Positions 48,338 through 57,397 of a stretch of DNA of 64,000 nucleotides are shown piece by piece (position 1 is the stretch's first letter; each line of letters begins with the position of its first letter). Origin of the DNA: JBBRHQ01 sp963725315 (GTDB lineage Bacteria > Actinomycetota > Thermoleophilia > Solirubrobacterales > 70-9); NCBI GenBank assembly GCA_963725315.1, contig CAVRYA010000009.1, forward strand, positions 62,001 to 126,000. Direction: 5' to 3'. A program made the translations under genes and the position numbers. The notes beneath the pieces were generated by a model, which was given only the letters and a program-made list of their open reading frames with translations, had not been told where the DNA came from and made no database searches.

Positions 48338-49096
48338 TCACTCGTCGAACGGCGCGTGGCGGATCATTGGGCCGAAAAGCACATAGCGCAGCAGGGTATG
48401 GACGCGGCACCTCGGTGCCGCTTCGGCATGGGCGCCGAGCGTCGCCCAGAACTGGCGCTTGAAGTCCAACCGCGGGTGGCGGCGGACCACGGCGGCGACT
48501 GTCTCGGGGTCCAGCTCCCAGCGCCGCAGCCCGGCCACATCGACCGCGGCGCCGGCGTTGAGCAGGTGCGCTTCAGTGCCCTGGGCCGGCGAAACCCAGG
48601 GATTGAGGTGCAGCGTAATCGCCTCAGAAAGGGAAGCTGCGCGCTCTTTGGACCAGCCAGACCGACGAACATGCTCGTCGGCCACACTGGCGCTGGCTAG
48701 GGTGAAGCACGTCTCGTCGCGGCGCTCGACGGCCGGTGGCAACCCGCTGTCGTGGAGCAGGCAGGAGATGTAGAGCAGCTCCTCGTCGTAGTCGAGGCCG
48801 TCGTGGGTTCCGAGGGCGCTGCCCCAGAGGTAGGTCCGCTGGGAGTGGCTGGCCAGATAGGTCGGAAGCTCCGAACAGATCGCTTCAGCTTCTTGAGCCG
48901 CCTTTGAATCGGGCAGTCGCAGGCGCTCGAAGTCGAGGCTCGCCAGTTGCGCCCGGCGAAGTCCGAGCGCTGCGGCAGCCCGAGCGGGGAGCATGCCTAG
49001 CTGGCTTCGCATTCCCACCGTTAGGAACCGCACCAGCTCGGAACGCGACAAGCGCCCGCCGGTGCTCTCGGCCCAGCGCAGGGTGCCGATCGCCAT
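48338..49096 (-). CDS. HD-domain protein
   Basis: 252 residues; ATG 49096 fits because it lies seven bases after the SnoaL-like gene. HSQRTYLWGSALG, LLYISCLLHDSGL and EAITLHLNP supply the H...HD...H pattern of metal-dependent HD phosphohydrolases or of cyanamide-hydratase-like proteins. Substrate not predictable. Last gene of a four-gene minus-strand operon with an FAD monooxygenase and a multicopper oxidase. Confidence 0.75.
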   Translation of the reverse strand: MAIGTLRWAESTGGRLSRSELVRFLTVGMRSQLGMLPARAAAALGLRRAQLASLDFERLRLPDSKAAQEAEAICSELPTYLASHSQRTYLWGSALGTHDGLDYDEELLYISCLLHDSGLPPAVERRDETCFTLASASVADEHVRRSGWSKERAASLSEAITLHLNPWVSPAQGTEAHLLNAGAAVDVAGLRRWELDPETVAAVVRRHPRLDFKRQFWATLGAHAEAAPRCRVHTLLRYVLFGPMIRHAPFDE

Positions 49097-49103
49097 CTCC
49101 CTG

Positions 49104-49538
49104 TTAGCCACTGAGCAAGCCGAACTGGCGTTGGGCAGTGACCAGATCCAGGTAGGTGTCCTTGCGCTGCACCAATCCGTCCTCGACGGGAATGACATCG
49201 ACGCCGTTAAATCGCACGGCCTCACCGTTTGGCTGAACCACCATGCCCCCAAGCGGAAGCGGCTGGGCCAGCGTGGCGGTGATCGTGTACTCGTGGACGA
49301 AGAGGTTCTCAAGGGCGTACAGTCGCCGCGTTTCGAAGTGGATGTCGGGCCAGAGGGCGAAGATGCCGGCGAACGCTTGACGGATCGCTTCGACTCCCTT
49401 GACCTCGGCGCCGTCCATGTTGAGCTCGAAGACGCTGTCTTCGGCGTGCATCTGCATGATCTCGTCGAGCTCATGAGCATTCCAGGCCGCGCCGTAGCGC
49501 TCCGCGAGCTGCTCGATGTACGTGCTTGTGGTCTGCAT
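49104..49538 (-). CDS. SnoaL-like / NTF2-fold protein
   Basis: 144 residues. AERYGAAWNAHELDEIMQMH and IRQAFAGIFALWPDIHFETR fit the SnoaL-like polyketide-cyclase/ester-binding fold, an NTF2-like cone that binds small organic ligands. No catalytic residue can be named. It lies 112 bp after the multicopper oxidase gene and seven bases before the HD gene. Confidence 0.8.
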   Translation of the reverse strand: MQTTSTYIEQLAERYGAAWNAHELDEIMQMHAEDSVFELNMDGAEVKGVEAIRQAFAGIFALWPDIHFETRRLYALENLFVHEYTITATLAQPLPLGGMVVQPNGEAVRFNGVDVIPVEDGLVQRKDTYLDLVTAQRQFGLLSG

Positions 49539-49650
49539 GCTGCCTCCTAGTTTGGTCTGGTTGAGACGCGCTCGTGACTAAGCGCCTCGCTGGGCGCAGA
49601 CGGTACCCACTGCGACATCGGCTTCCTCGGCCAGCGCCTCGATCTTCGTC

Positions 49651-51351
49651 TCACTCAGCGACGTCGAAGCTGAACATCATTCCGCTCTCATGGTGCTCGG
49701 CGATATGGCAGTGGGCCATCCACCGGCCCGGGTTCGTGACATCAAGCAGGATGTCGACCGTCTGCCCGGCGGGAATCAGGACTGTGTCAGTCCAAACGAG
49801 ATTGGACTCGACGACGCCGTCGCGGGCCAGGGTGAGGAAGCGACCGGCGCCGTGGATGTGGAACGGATGGTGCATCGGGTGATCACCGGCCATCTCGTTG
49901 AGGAGGCGGATCTTCACTCGATCACCAACCCGGAACTGCCAGTTGATTTCCTGGTTTTCAGCATCGGCATCTCGGTCGATCAGCTTCCAGCGCATGTTCG
50001 CCGGCGTGGTCAACTTGTTGATCTCGACCATGTCGTCCTCCCACTCGATGCCCCCCTCGGTCGAATGCGCGTGGCCCTCGTTACCGCCGTGTTCATGACC
50101 GTTGGTGTCGCCGGCCTCGCCCACTAGCTGCGTTGGCAGCAGCTTCATGCCGCACTCGGGACACTTGCCGGCTTCCTTGCTTGTGACCTCGGGATGCATC
50201 GGACAGGTGTAGGAGGCCTCGACCGCAAGGAGCTTCATCCCGCACTCCGGGCAGTTGCTCGGCTCCTCGCTTACCACCTCCGGGTGCATCGGGCAGGCAT
50301 AGATCACCGGGCCCTCGCCCTCGGGGGCACCAAGGTCCATTTCGGCGATGAATGCGAGGGTCTTGTCGGGTTCACGGTCGAGATCTGAGGCAATGCGCTC
50401 GCGCTCGGCGGCGAGGTCGGCGTTCGTTCGTAGGTTTTCGAATTCAGCTTCTAGCGGGGGCTCGGCCATCTCGGTGGCAACTTTGATACTGGCCAACCGG
50501 TAGACGCGGCCGGGCGTGTGATGCTCAAGCGCCACCTCGCCAGGCGCCTCGAAACAGACGTCGACCACGACGCGCTCCGAGGGAGCGAGGATTACCTCAT
50601 CGACGATCTGCTCGTGCTCGACGTGGCCGCTGTCGCCGCCGACGAGCTTCATCCCGGCCCCTGGGAGCTTGACCCTGAAGACCCGGGTGTTGGCGGTGTT
50701 GGTGAGGTAGAAGCGGACCACCTCACCTCGCGTGGCGGTGAGCTCGAGGTCGGTCTCGCCGCCGACCAGCAGCACGTCGCCGAAGCGCCCCATCGCCGAA
50801 TGGGTGGTTTCGGCGCGACTGAAAGGGGCAACCTTGCCGTCTTCGAGCAAGATGTCGTCGAGCGTCAAGGCAAGCTCGCGATTGACCGGCGGCCAGTAGT
50901 CGGGATCGGAGGGCTCGACAATGACGTTGCCATACAAGCCCATCTCCTTGGCGTGGTCTTCGCGAACGTGCGGGTGGTACCAGTAGGCACCGGGATCGGG
51001 AAAGGCGACGCGGGCCGTGAAGCTCCCGCCGACCGGCATCGGCGTTTGGGTCTCATGCGTCCCGTCGTAGCGGTTATCAAGCCGCAGCCCGTGCCAGTGG
51101 ACGGTCCCCTCCATGTCGCCCTCGTTGACGACGTTGACGACGATCTCCGAGCCCTCCTTGACTCTCAGAATCGGCCCCGGAATCGACCCGTTGTAGGCCA
51201 GCATCCGCACCCGCGCCTCACCAATCTGCTTGACCACGGGAGCGATCTTGAGATCGAACTCGTCACCATCGACGAGTTCGATGACCTCGGGCGCGCGGGC
51301 TTCGTCGAGGCCGTCGGTATCGGTGGGAAAGTGCTCAGCTTCAGTGCTCAT
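49651..51351 (-). CDS. Multicopper oxidase with two inserted heavy-metal-binding (HMBD) domains
   Basis: 566 residues. Copper sites: TVHWHGLRLDNRYDG and YWYHPHVRED in cupredoxin domain 1; HPMHHPFHIHGAGRF and MAHCHIAEHHESGMM in the last domain (type 1 Cys plus axial Met). Between them (~350-410) are two tandem CPMHPEV...CPECGMKLL units, heavy-metal-binding domains usually seen at the N-terminus of copper efflux ATPases. No signal peptide is visible, unusual for this family. The start overlaps the stop of the upstream monooxygenase (ATGA). It may oxidise copper(I) or phenolic or metal substrates. The metal link is inferred. Confidence 0.88.
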   Translation of the reverse strand: MSTEAEHFPTDTDGLDEARAPEVIELVDGDEFDLKIAPVVKQIGEARVRMLAYNGSIPGPILRVKEGSEIVVNVVNEGDMEGTVHWHGLRLDNRYDGTHETQTPMPVGGSFTARVAFPDPGAYWYHPHVREDHAKEMGLYGNVIVEPSDPDYWPPVNRELALTLDDILLEDGKVAPFSRAETTHSAMGRFGDVLLVGGETDLELTATRGEVVRFYLTNTANTRVFRVKLPGAGMKLVGGDSGHVEHEQIVDEVILAPSERVVVDVCFEAPGEVALEHHTPGRVYRLASIKVATEMAEPPLEAEFENLRTNADLAAERERIASDLDREPDKTLAFIAEMDLGAPEGEGPVIYACPMHPEVVSEEPSNCPECGMKLLAVEASYTCPMHPEVTSKEAGKCPECGMKLLPTQLVGEAGDTNGHEHGGNEGHAHSTEGGIEWEDDMVEINKLTTPANMRWKLIDRDADAENQEINWQFRVGDRVKIRLLNEMAGDHPMHHPFHIHGAGRFLTLARDGVVESNLVWTDTVLIPAGQTVDILLDVTNPGRWMAHCHIAEHHESGMMFSFDVAE

Positions 51352-52478
51352 ATCTTCTCCTGGCGAGGTCGCGGTGGCGATGGTTTGGCGACGATCGAGT
51401 CGATCGGCTCGGGCTCTGAAGTCGCATGCGCTGGCCGGTAGGCGCTGACCTGCTCAGCGATGTGGGCGGCGTCGTCCTTGACGAAGCCGATCAGCGACGA
51501 ACCGCGGGTGTGCTGCCCGGCAAGGCCAAGGAAGTACAGGCCGGGGGCGCTCGTGACTCCACGCCTGTGCTCGAGGCGCCCTTCGGCGTCGAAGACCGGC
51601 AGTTCGATCCACGAGTGGTCAAGGCGAAAGCCGGTAGCCCAGATCACGGCTCGGACATCGAGCTCGCTTCCGTCCTCGAATCTCACGGTGGAGCCTTCGG
51701 CCTTGATAGCTCGTCCGTGGAGCTCGACGCCGCGTCGGCGAATCGACCGCGGGCTCGAGCCGATCAGGGTGTCGCCCTCGAGCCGTTGCCACAGCCTCGA
51801 GTCCCGGGTCTTGCGAATGATTCCGGTCGAGTCGAGGTACCAGAAGAGATCGCGACCCAGCAGTCGCTGGGGCAGCGGCTTTTGCGGCGACCCGATCGAT
51901 AGGTGGACCTCGTGTGAGGCGGCGAGCTCGGCGGCGATCTGATAGCCGCTGTTGCCCCCGCCAACGACGAGGACCCGACCCTCTGGGATGTCCTCGGGGC
52001 GCCGGTAGGCGCTGGTGTGGAGCTGTTTGACCTCCTCGCCCAGCCCATTGGCGATCGCCGGGACGAAGGGCACCTGGAATGGGCCGGTGGCGATCACCAC
52101 CTGATCCGCCTCGATCGTGCGGTCATCGAGCTCGATCGAATACGCACCGTTGGCCTTGGCGACCCGACGAACCCGGCTGCTGGGCTCTACGGGTAGGTCG
52201 AAACGGCGAACGTAGTCAGCCAGATAGCCGGCGACCTCATTGCGACTCGGGTAGTGATCTGGGTCACCTGGGAACGCCAAGCCCGGGAGCGCGCTGTAGC
52301 GCGCAGGGGTGAAGAGCCTCAGAGAATCCCAGCGACTGCGCCATGCCGGTCCCGGCTCCTCGGCGGCTTCGAGGATCACGAACTCACGATGTTGCTCGGA
52401 TAGGAAATAGCCGATCGCTAGGCCGGCCTGCCCGGCGCCGACCACCACGACCTCATGCCGCGTCGTTGGCCCATCCAT
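51348..52478 (-). CDS. FAD-dependent monooxygenase (CzcO/YUCCA-like)
   Basis: 376 residues from ATG 52478 (MDGPTTRHEVVVVG). FAD motif VVVVGAGQAGLAIGYFL, NADPH motif LVVGGGNSGYQIAAEL, and ATGFRLDHSWI typical of flavin monooxygenases; FEPGPAWRxRWDSL-like EEPGPAWRSRWDSLRLFTP marks the CzcO/Trk-type group, often found near metal-resistance genes. It is translationally coupled to the multicopper oxidase. Confidence 0.87.
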   Translation of the reverse strand: MDGPTTRHEVVVVGAGQAGLAIGYFLSEQHREFVILEAAEEPGPAWRSRWDSLRLFTPARYSALPGLAFPGDPDHYPSRNEVAGYLADYVRRFDLPVEPSSRVRRVAKANGAYSIELDDRTIEADQVVIATGPFQVPFVPAIANGLGEEVKQLHTSAYRRPEDIPEGRVLVVGGGNSGYQIAAELAASHEVHLSIGSPQKPLPQRLLGRDLFWYLDSTGIIRKTRDSRLWQRLEGDTLIGSSPRSIRRRGVELHGRAIKAEGSTVRFEDGSELDVRAVIWATGFRLDHSWIELPVFDAEGRLEHRRGVTSAPGLYFLGLAGQHTRGSSLIGFVKDDAAHIAEQVSAYRPAHATSEPEPIDSIVAKPSPPRPRQEKI

Positions 52479-52799
52479 GAGTGGAACTCGGTCTCCTTGA
52501 TGCCTGGGCACAACCTGCGCCGCCAAGCATAACCTCGATCATGGCCCGGTTGATGCGAGCTTTTCCCTGACCTCGCAAACATTCCGCCTCGTAGCGCAGG
52601 TGTTTCTCGGAGAACCGACAAAGGCGAACGCTGGATGGGCGTTCGCGGGCCACGGTCACACGAGAGCCAACGGGCCGCTTTCAAGGTTCCGGCTTCCATG
52701 CGAAGCGGCGCCCCCTCCGCGCGAAAAGGAGCAGCGCCGCCTGCGCGGCGAGCTGCATGTTGCCGGCGGTTGCATCTATCAGTCGATGCGTTGCCCATT
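52479..52799. other. Gene-free stretch upstream of the monooxygenase operon
   Basis: 321 bp holding the operon promoter presumably; no -10/-35 is certain. No ORF on either strand is convincing. Ends at the conserved att-arm element. Confidence 0.4.
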
Positions 52800-52880
52800 G
52801 AATGGCGAGTTGCCCGAAAACTGGCGCAAATCGAGGCGCACGGGAATGCCGAAAGCGGCGATTTACAGGGAGAAAGCGTG
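52800..52880 (+). repeat. Conserved att-arm element, copy B
   Basis: Runs from GAATGGCGAGTTGCCCG to GAAAGCGTG. Contains CTGGCGCAAATCGAGGCGCA and, in inverted sense, GCGGCGATTTACAGG, an imperfect inverted repeat. It precedes a tRNA-Ser 3' copy by seven bases. Closely matches copies at 56506, 57315 and 58528. Confidence 0.85.
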
Positions 52881-52887
52881 AATGCGA

Positions 52888-52952
52888 GGCGGTCTCGAAA
52901 ACCGTTGTGGGCCTTAGGGTCTACCGTGGGTTCGAATCCCACCCCCTCCGCT
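52888..52952 (+). repeat. tRNA-Ser(CGA) 3'-part duplicate, copy B
   Basis: 65 bp apparently identical to 46696-46760 of the intact gene, from the anticodon stem through the discriminator G and two bases beyond. It lacks the acceptor 5' strand and D arm, so it is not a working tRNA. Reads as an attachment-site duplicate. Confidence 0.93.
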
Positions 52953-53352
52953 GTTTCGCTCGAAAGTCCCTGGAAAGCGGCTATCGAAGCCAGGCCATAG
53001 TTAGCGACGGATGCTCGGCTATGGAGGCTGGTTTTCTGCTGCGTTTCCGCCATCTCGCGCTGCTTCGCGGAATCTGGGGATCGCGCACCGATCGCGCGAG
53101 CGCCCTGCGGGACTATTGGCCCACAGAGCTAGATGTGTTGGCGATGTCAGCGCCCGAAAACGCCCGCCGCCCCCGACGGCATCGTGCGGGGCTCTGCAGG
53201 GTGAGGGCGCGGGTGGGTGGAGCCTGCTGGAGAGGCGAGGCGAAGCGGGTGCGGGTGCTCGATGCAGCGTTGAGCCGGGTTCGCCTCCACGTCTACAATG
53301 CTTGCGTCGGTCTGAGTCGGGGTTCCAAAGACAAGCGGCTTGGTGGCCGCTT
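52953..53352. other. Gene-free stretch between tRNA duplicate B and the CHAD gene
   Basis: 400 bp. Reading frames exist on both strands but have no family resemblance, start signals or sensible composition. Nothing else is seen. Confidence 0.45.
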
Positions 53353-54774
53353 TCAGGCAGCCGGCGCCCGCCAGTACGCTGCATATCGGCGCGAGAAGGC
53401 CTTTGGCTTCTCGGCGTAGAGCCGATTGCCGAGTGCGAAGGCAGATTTGAGCAACTCCTCCTGGCGCTTTCTGATCAGCGCGAATAGGATCGCCCTCTGC
53501 TCTGGCGTTTCGGAGAGGAACGACCGCTCGGTCGCGTCCTCCGCGAGGACCGATAGGTCGTGGTAGTCGCCTAGGAGGTCGGCCAACACGTGGGCGCGGT
53601 TGGACGTCTCCCCGATCAGCTCGGGCCAGGCTCGCTGCACGATTCGAAGGTGGTACCAGAGGTCCTTGCTGCGTTTGCGCCATTCGTGAACGTTTTCCGG
53701 CTTTGAGTCGGCTTTCGCGCTGCGCATCGCCTCTCGGCCTGCCCGGTAGGAGCGGCTGAGGCCGGGCTCGACCAGCTTCCAGCCTCGCCGCTTCATTCGC
53801 AGGTTCTCGATAGCCGGGCGACCGCTCTCGATCGCGGTGACCGCAGCATCCATGTCGGCCTTCCGCTCTCGCCGTTCAGTGTGCAGCTGCGAGCGGAATC
53901 GCGCGATCGCTGGCAGCTCGCCCTCGTACCGCTCCTCGAGCAATGAGAGGGTCTGCAACTTGACCTCGGCGTCGCGGGCCGTTGAAAGCATCCGGCCCGC
54001 TTCGCGATAGCGCTCGTTCTCGGCCCTATAGGTGGCTTCCCCGATTGACACGCGCACCAGGCGCAGCACCGCGCGGAGCTTCTTCAGATCCTTGCGTGCG
54101 GCATGAATGGCGGCCGGCAACTCGCCGTCCCCCGCACACGAAAGCTGCTCGAGCGCATGATCCAGGCGCCCGAGGGCGATCCGGCGAATCCCCTTCCGCG
54201 CCCCTTCACCCTTCTTCAGCCGGTAGGCACGCGAGGTATGGCCGGAATCATCTCCTGAATCTTGCCGCCGGTCCATCCCTGCCTTGCCGGCGATGGCTGC
54301 GGCTCCGGTCGCGGCATCTTCTCCGGCGGCAAGAAACTGGTTTTCGAATCGCCGATCGCCGGTGACTTCCTCGCCGAGCCAATCTGGAGCCTCGAATCGG
54401 TCGGCCTCCGATTGTGAACGAAATTCCACCTCAGCGACTACGAGTCCCTCCAGGTCACCGGCATAGACGTCAACCTCTGCTGTGCGTTCGTGGTTCAGCG
54501 GCACGCGCTGACGAGTCTTCAGAACCCGCCGGGACTCGGTCAGCGGCCAAAGCGCGTCGAACTGAGCGCGTTCGAGCTCAACCTCGACTTCTCTGCGGAC
54601 TTCGCCATGTCCCTGCTTGACGGTCAGAAGGCGCCTGCCCTCGGTCTCCCGCAGCCTGACCTCGGTGTCTTCGGAAACCGCCAGGTATCCCTGACGAATC
54701 TGGCTTGCTTCGTAGCGGGGAAGCCACCCGGGGGGCTCGGCGAGGCGAAACTTTCGCTCAATCTCTTGGGCCAC
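53353..54774 (-). CDS. CYTH-CHAD domain protein (polyphosphate-linked)
   Basis: 473 residues. N-terminal CYTH domain (~1-150) with EIERKFRL, RLRETEGRRLLTVKQG and EVDVYAGDLEGLVVAEVEF, the ExExK-type triphosphate tunnel. C-terminal CHAD domain (~195-470) with IHAARKDLKKLRAVLRLVR, HEWRKRSKDLWYHLRIV and LGDYHDLSVL, the conserved His-rich helices that bind polyphosphate. These fusions act in polyphosphate or triphosphate metabolism. It lies in the second tRNA-Ser-linked cassette beside a SpoT-like HD gene. Confidence 0.9.
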   Translation of the reverse strand: MAQEIERKFRLAEPPGWLPRYEASQIRQGYLAVSEDTEVRLRETEGRRLLTVKQGHGEVRREVEVELERAQFDALWPLTESRRVLKTRQRVPLNHERTAEVDVYAGDLEGLVVAEVEFRSQSEADRFEAPDWLGEEVTGDRRFENQFLAAGEDAATGAAAIAGKAGMDRRQDSGDDSGHTSRAYRLKKGEGARKGIRRIALGRLDHALEQLSCAGDGELPAAIHAARKDLKKLRAVLRLVRVSIGEATYRAENERYREAGRMLSTARDAEVKLQTLSLLEERYEGELPAIARFRSQLHTERRERKADMDAAVTAIESGRPAIENLRMKRRGWKLVEPGLSRSYRAGREAMRSAKADSKPENVHEWRKRSKDLWYHLRIVQRAWPELIGETSNRAHVLADLLGDYHDLSVLAEDATERSFLSETPEQRAILFALIRKRQEELLKSAFALGNRLYAEKPKAFSRRYAAYWRAPAA

Positions 54775-54834
54775 GGATGAACGCTCATACTGGGGACTCG
54801 GTCACGGCACCTGTCTAGCCAATACCGATATCCC

Positions 54835-55338
54835 TCATGTAAAGGAGTTGGTTCGCGGCCCGCTTGCCTCCCGGTCGACCAGCTTTGTCAACTCCTCCGA
54901 CAGCTCCGAGAGGAAGGGAAGGTCCGGACGACCGTCGGACAGAAGGCGAAGGGTCTTGATGTAGTGATCGAGCTTCTCGCCGCGAACGCGTTCGTGGCTG
55001 GCGAGCAGCTCGCGGGTGTTGGCGAGCTTGTCAGCCGCATAGATTGCCGCTGCGCGGCGATGGCGCATGACTCGGCTCCGGGCCTCGGCCTTGCGGGCCG
55101 GATAAGAGCCGATTCCGGGGTTCTCGGTCATCTCGGCCACCAGGGTCGCGACTTCGGTCCCGAAGGCTTCGGAGATCTCGTTTGTCGACAGGGGCGTGTC
55201 CTCGACCGTGTCGTGGAGGAGGGCGGCGGCGATAACTGTCTCGTCAAATCCCCGCTTGCTCAGCAGCTCGGCAACGGCCACCGGATGGTCGATGCCGGTC
55301 TCGCCGTGCCCAGGCCTGCCATGCGCAGAGCGCGCCAT
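54835..55338 (-). CDS. SpoT/MESH1-like HD phosphohydrolase
   Basis: 167 residues as read from ATG 55338. DHPVAVAELLSKRGFDE, then VIAAALLHDTVEDTPLSTNE and AAAIYAADKLANTRELL, are the H...HD...ED...K/D pattern of small alarmone (ppGpp) hydrolases. The frame continues upstream with LLEGAYR, which fits the usual N-terminal helix, so the real start is probably ~15-30 codons earlier at a non-ATG codon. Hydrolysis of (p)ppGpp is inferred. It is divergent from yihY. Confidence 0.8.
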   Translation of the reverse strand: MARSAHGRPGHGETGIDHPVAVAELLSKRGFDETVIAAALLHDTVEDTPLSTNEISEAFGTEVATLVAEMTENPGIGSYPARKAEARSRVMRHRRAAAIYAADKLANTRELLASHERVRGEKLDHYIKTLRLLSDGRPDLPFLSELSEELTKLVDREASGPRTNSFT

Positions 55339-55557
55339 CCGATAGGCGCCCTCAAGCAGCGGCGATCCCTCGACGAAGCCAGGCAGATCTGTGTCCGAGT
55401 CCGGCAGACCAGGGACGTTAGGTGGGTCAGGCGTTGAGGGTGTGACAAGCCTGTTACACTCTGATCACGCCGGTCCCCGAGAAACCGACCGCGGCCACGC
55501 CCTCGAAGCCGCCGAGCTTTCGGAATAGGCGAGTCCCGGCAGGCGTACGGTTGAGAG
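55339..55557. other. Divergent promoter region between the HD gene and yihY
   Basis: 219 bp; part may be coding for the N-terminus of the HD protein. TGTGACAAGCCTGTTACACT near 55440-55460 is a loose inverted repeat (TGTGAC...GTTACA) that could bind a regulator. Confidence 0.35.
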
Positions 55558-56491
55558 ATGGCGAAGTCGCGGAGGATCGCATCGGCGCACCCGCCTACCA
55601 GTGGGGCGGCTCGGTCGCTTGGCGGAGGCCTGCAGCTCGGGGCGCGGGGGCGCGAGTTGGCGCGGGCGCTCCTGGACGGTTTCAAGCGGCATGACCTACT
55701 GACCTATGCGAGCGCGATCTCGTTCCAGATCCTCACGGCGATCATTCCATTTGCTCTGTTCGTGCTCGCGGTGGCCGGGTTGCTCAATTTCGACAGCGTT
55801 TGGCGAGACCACCTCGAGCCCCAGATTCAGGGGAACGTTTCGGCCGCCGTGTTCGCGGTGATATCAGACGCGGTCAACAAGATCTTTACTGGCAGCCAAT
55901 GGCTGTGGGCCACCGTCGGCGGCGCCCTGGCACTGTGGCAGGTGTCCGGGGCGGTGCGGGCGGTGATGGGCGCGCTCGGCCACATCTACGGGGCACCGCT
56001 TGAGCGACCGTTTTTCAAGCGCTACGCGATCTCATTCGTGCTCTCAATCGCGGTGGGGGCGTGCTTCATCCTGGCCGCACTGTGCCTACTGCTTGCGCCG
56101 TTTTTCTCGGTGGCACATCAGGGCGTGGCGTGGGGGGTGTTCGCATTTGTCGTTGCGCTGGGCGCTGGCCGCGGGTCTTCTATTGCTCGCCGTCGGCTTG
56201 CTGCTTCGCCACGCTCCGTCGTCAGCTCAACCGCTGCCGTGGGTCAGTCTCGGAGCGGCGATCGTGGTCGGGTTGTGGGTGATCGTGTCGCTCGTTTTCT
56301 ACTTCTATCTGACGACGATCGCGTCGTATGAATCAGTGTTCGGGAGTCTGGCTGCGGTGATCGTCGTGATGGCCTACCTCTACATTTCGACCACCGTGTT
56401 TCTTTTCGGGGCGCAGCTCGACGCAATCATCCGCGCGCAGGTGACCGGTGCTCTCTCGGGCAATGAACTTGACTTGCGGGAGCGTTCTTAG
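55558..56491 (+). CDS. yihY: YihY/BrkB-family membrane protein (one frame break)
   Basis: About 310 residues, six membrane segments. LTYASAISFQILTAIIPFAL near the N-terminus and LWQVSGAVRAVMGALGHIYG are typical of YihY (often misnamed RNase BN). One extra base near 56162 (CGCTGGGCGCTGG) shifts the frame; the other frame continues WALAAGLLLLAVGLLLRHAP, VFYFYLTTIASYESVFGSLA and VIVVMAYLYISTTVFLFGAQ, ending at 56491. Function of the family is uncertain. Lies inside the second cassette. Confidence 0.85.
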
Positions 56492-56505
56492 CGTACGTGC
56501 CCGTC

Positions 56506-56580
56506 GAATGGCGAGTTGCCCAAGAATGGCGCAAATTGGGGCGCACGAATATTCGGAAAGTCGGGGTTTGCAGGAATGAA
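56506..56580 (+). repeat. Conserved att-arm element, copy C
   Basis: GAATGGCGAGTTGCCCAAG... with GGCGCAAATTGGGGCGCACG and GGGGTTTGCAGG; the two halves have changed together compared with copy B, keeping the inverted-repeat relation. Precedes tRNA copy C by 17 bases. Confidence 0.8.
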
Positions 56581-56597
56581 GACTTATTCCGTGCCGA

Positions 56598-56659
56598 TCT
56601 CGAAAACCGTTGTGAGCCTTAGGGTCTACCGTGGGTTCGAATCCCACCCCCTCCGCTTT
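56598..56659 (+). repeat. tRNA-Ser(CGA) 3'-part duplicate, copy C
   Basis: 62 bp from TCTCGAAAACC through CCTCCGCTTT with one substitution (GTGAGCC for GTGGGCC). Extends one base further past the tRNA end than copy B. Confidence 0.92.
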
Positions 56660-56881
56660 AGGCCTGCGTGCGAGGGGCGCTCTTCGGTGTGAACGGTCCC
56701 GCGCGCGCCACAGGTCATGGGTTGGCCGGGATCACCGCCGTCCGCTCGACCGGGTGAGCCATGAGGTGCTCCACCATCGCCAGGGGGGAGTCGGGCGTTC
56801 GGCACCGAGCAGTGACGCACGCGCCACGATCCGCCGCGCACCTGCCGGACCAGGGTTGATGGGCGCCTCTCGCGTCGGCCG
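56660..56881. other. Gene-free stretch before ydeI
   Basis: 222 bp; no gene or structure recognised. Confidence 0.4.
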
Positions 56882-57148
56882 CTACCTGCCGGTGCGCTCG
56901 CGGTGCTTGCATCCAGGCCAGCAGCAGGGCCGACGCTGGCCTTCCTCGAGCTCCTCCTGGGTCCGGCGAATGCGGCGCTCTCGGGTCTTCTCCTGCTTGG
57001 CGTCCTCGACCCAGCAGATGAACTCGTTGCGGGCCAAGGGCGTGATGTCCTTCCACGCCTCGAGTGCCGTGGTGTTGGCGATCAGCGCCTTGCGCAGGTC
57101 TGCAGGCAACTTGTGCACTACCCCACCGGGGACTCGCTGGCTGCTCAT
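56882..57148 (-). CDS. YdeI/OmpD-associated-family small protein
   Basis: 88 residues from ATG 57148 (MSSQRVPGGVVHKLPADLRKAL). ALEAWKDITPLARNEFICWV and EDAKQEKTRERRIRRTQEEL follow the standard YdeI pattern (VPxDLxxAL...LxxSxRREYxxWIxxAKRxETRxRRI). The extreme C-terminus (CCWPGCKHRERTGR) is richer in Cys than usual. The molecular role is not established. It is the only gene in the smallest cassette. Confidence 0.8.
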   Translation of the reverse strand: MSSQRVPGGVVHKLPADLRKALIANTTALEAWKDITPLARNEFICWVEDAKQEKTRERRIRRTQEELEEGQRRPCCWPGCKHRERTGR

Positions 57149-57314
57149 AGGCCAAACGGTAGCGAGCCCGAGGCGGCAGAGAAACAGTCGGCAGGCCAGG
57201 CGTATGCGGGCCCGCATACCTCCAGCATGCCTCAGGAGCCAGATCCCGCCCTACCGCACCTGACAGGAGGGGCTCGCCTGGCCGCCAATTGCGGGAGAAC
57301 AGGACGCTATCTCT
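57149..57314. other. Upstream region of ydeI
   Basis: 166 bp, no gene seen; leads into the third complete att-arm element. Confidence 0.35.
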
Positions 57315-57388
57315 CGAGTCGCGCGAAACTGGCGCAAATCGAGGCGCAAGAGAATCTCGAAAGCGCCGATTTACAGGAGGAAAGCATG
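57315..57388 (+). repeat. Conserved att-arm element, copy D
   Basis: CGAGTCGCGCGAAACTGGCG onward, with GCGCAAATCGAGGCGCA and GCGCCGATTTACAGG as inverted halves and GAGAATCTCG between. Ends GGAAAGCATG. Nine bases before tRNA copy D. Confidence 0.85.
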
Positions 57389-57397
57389 TAACCGCGT

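Noticed and set aside
53011..53487. Plus-strand ORF in the gap before the CHAD gene
   Set aside because: Composition is that of a shadow frame, it overlaps the 3' end of the CHAD gene on the other strand, and it has no recognisable motif.
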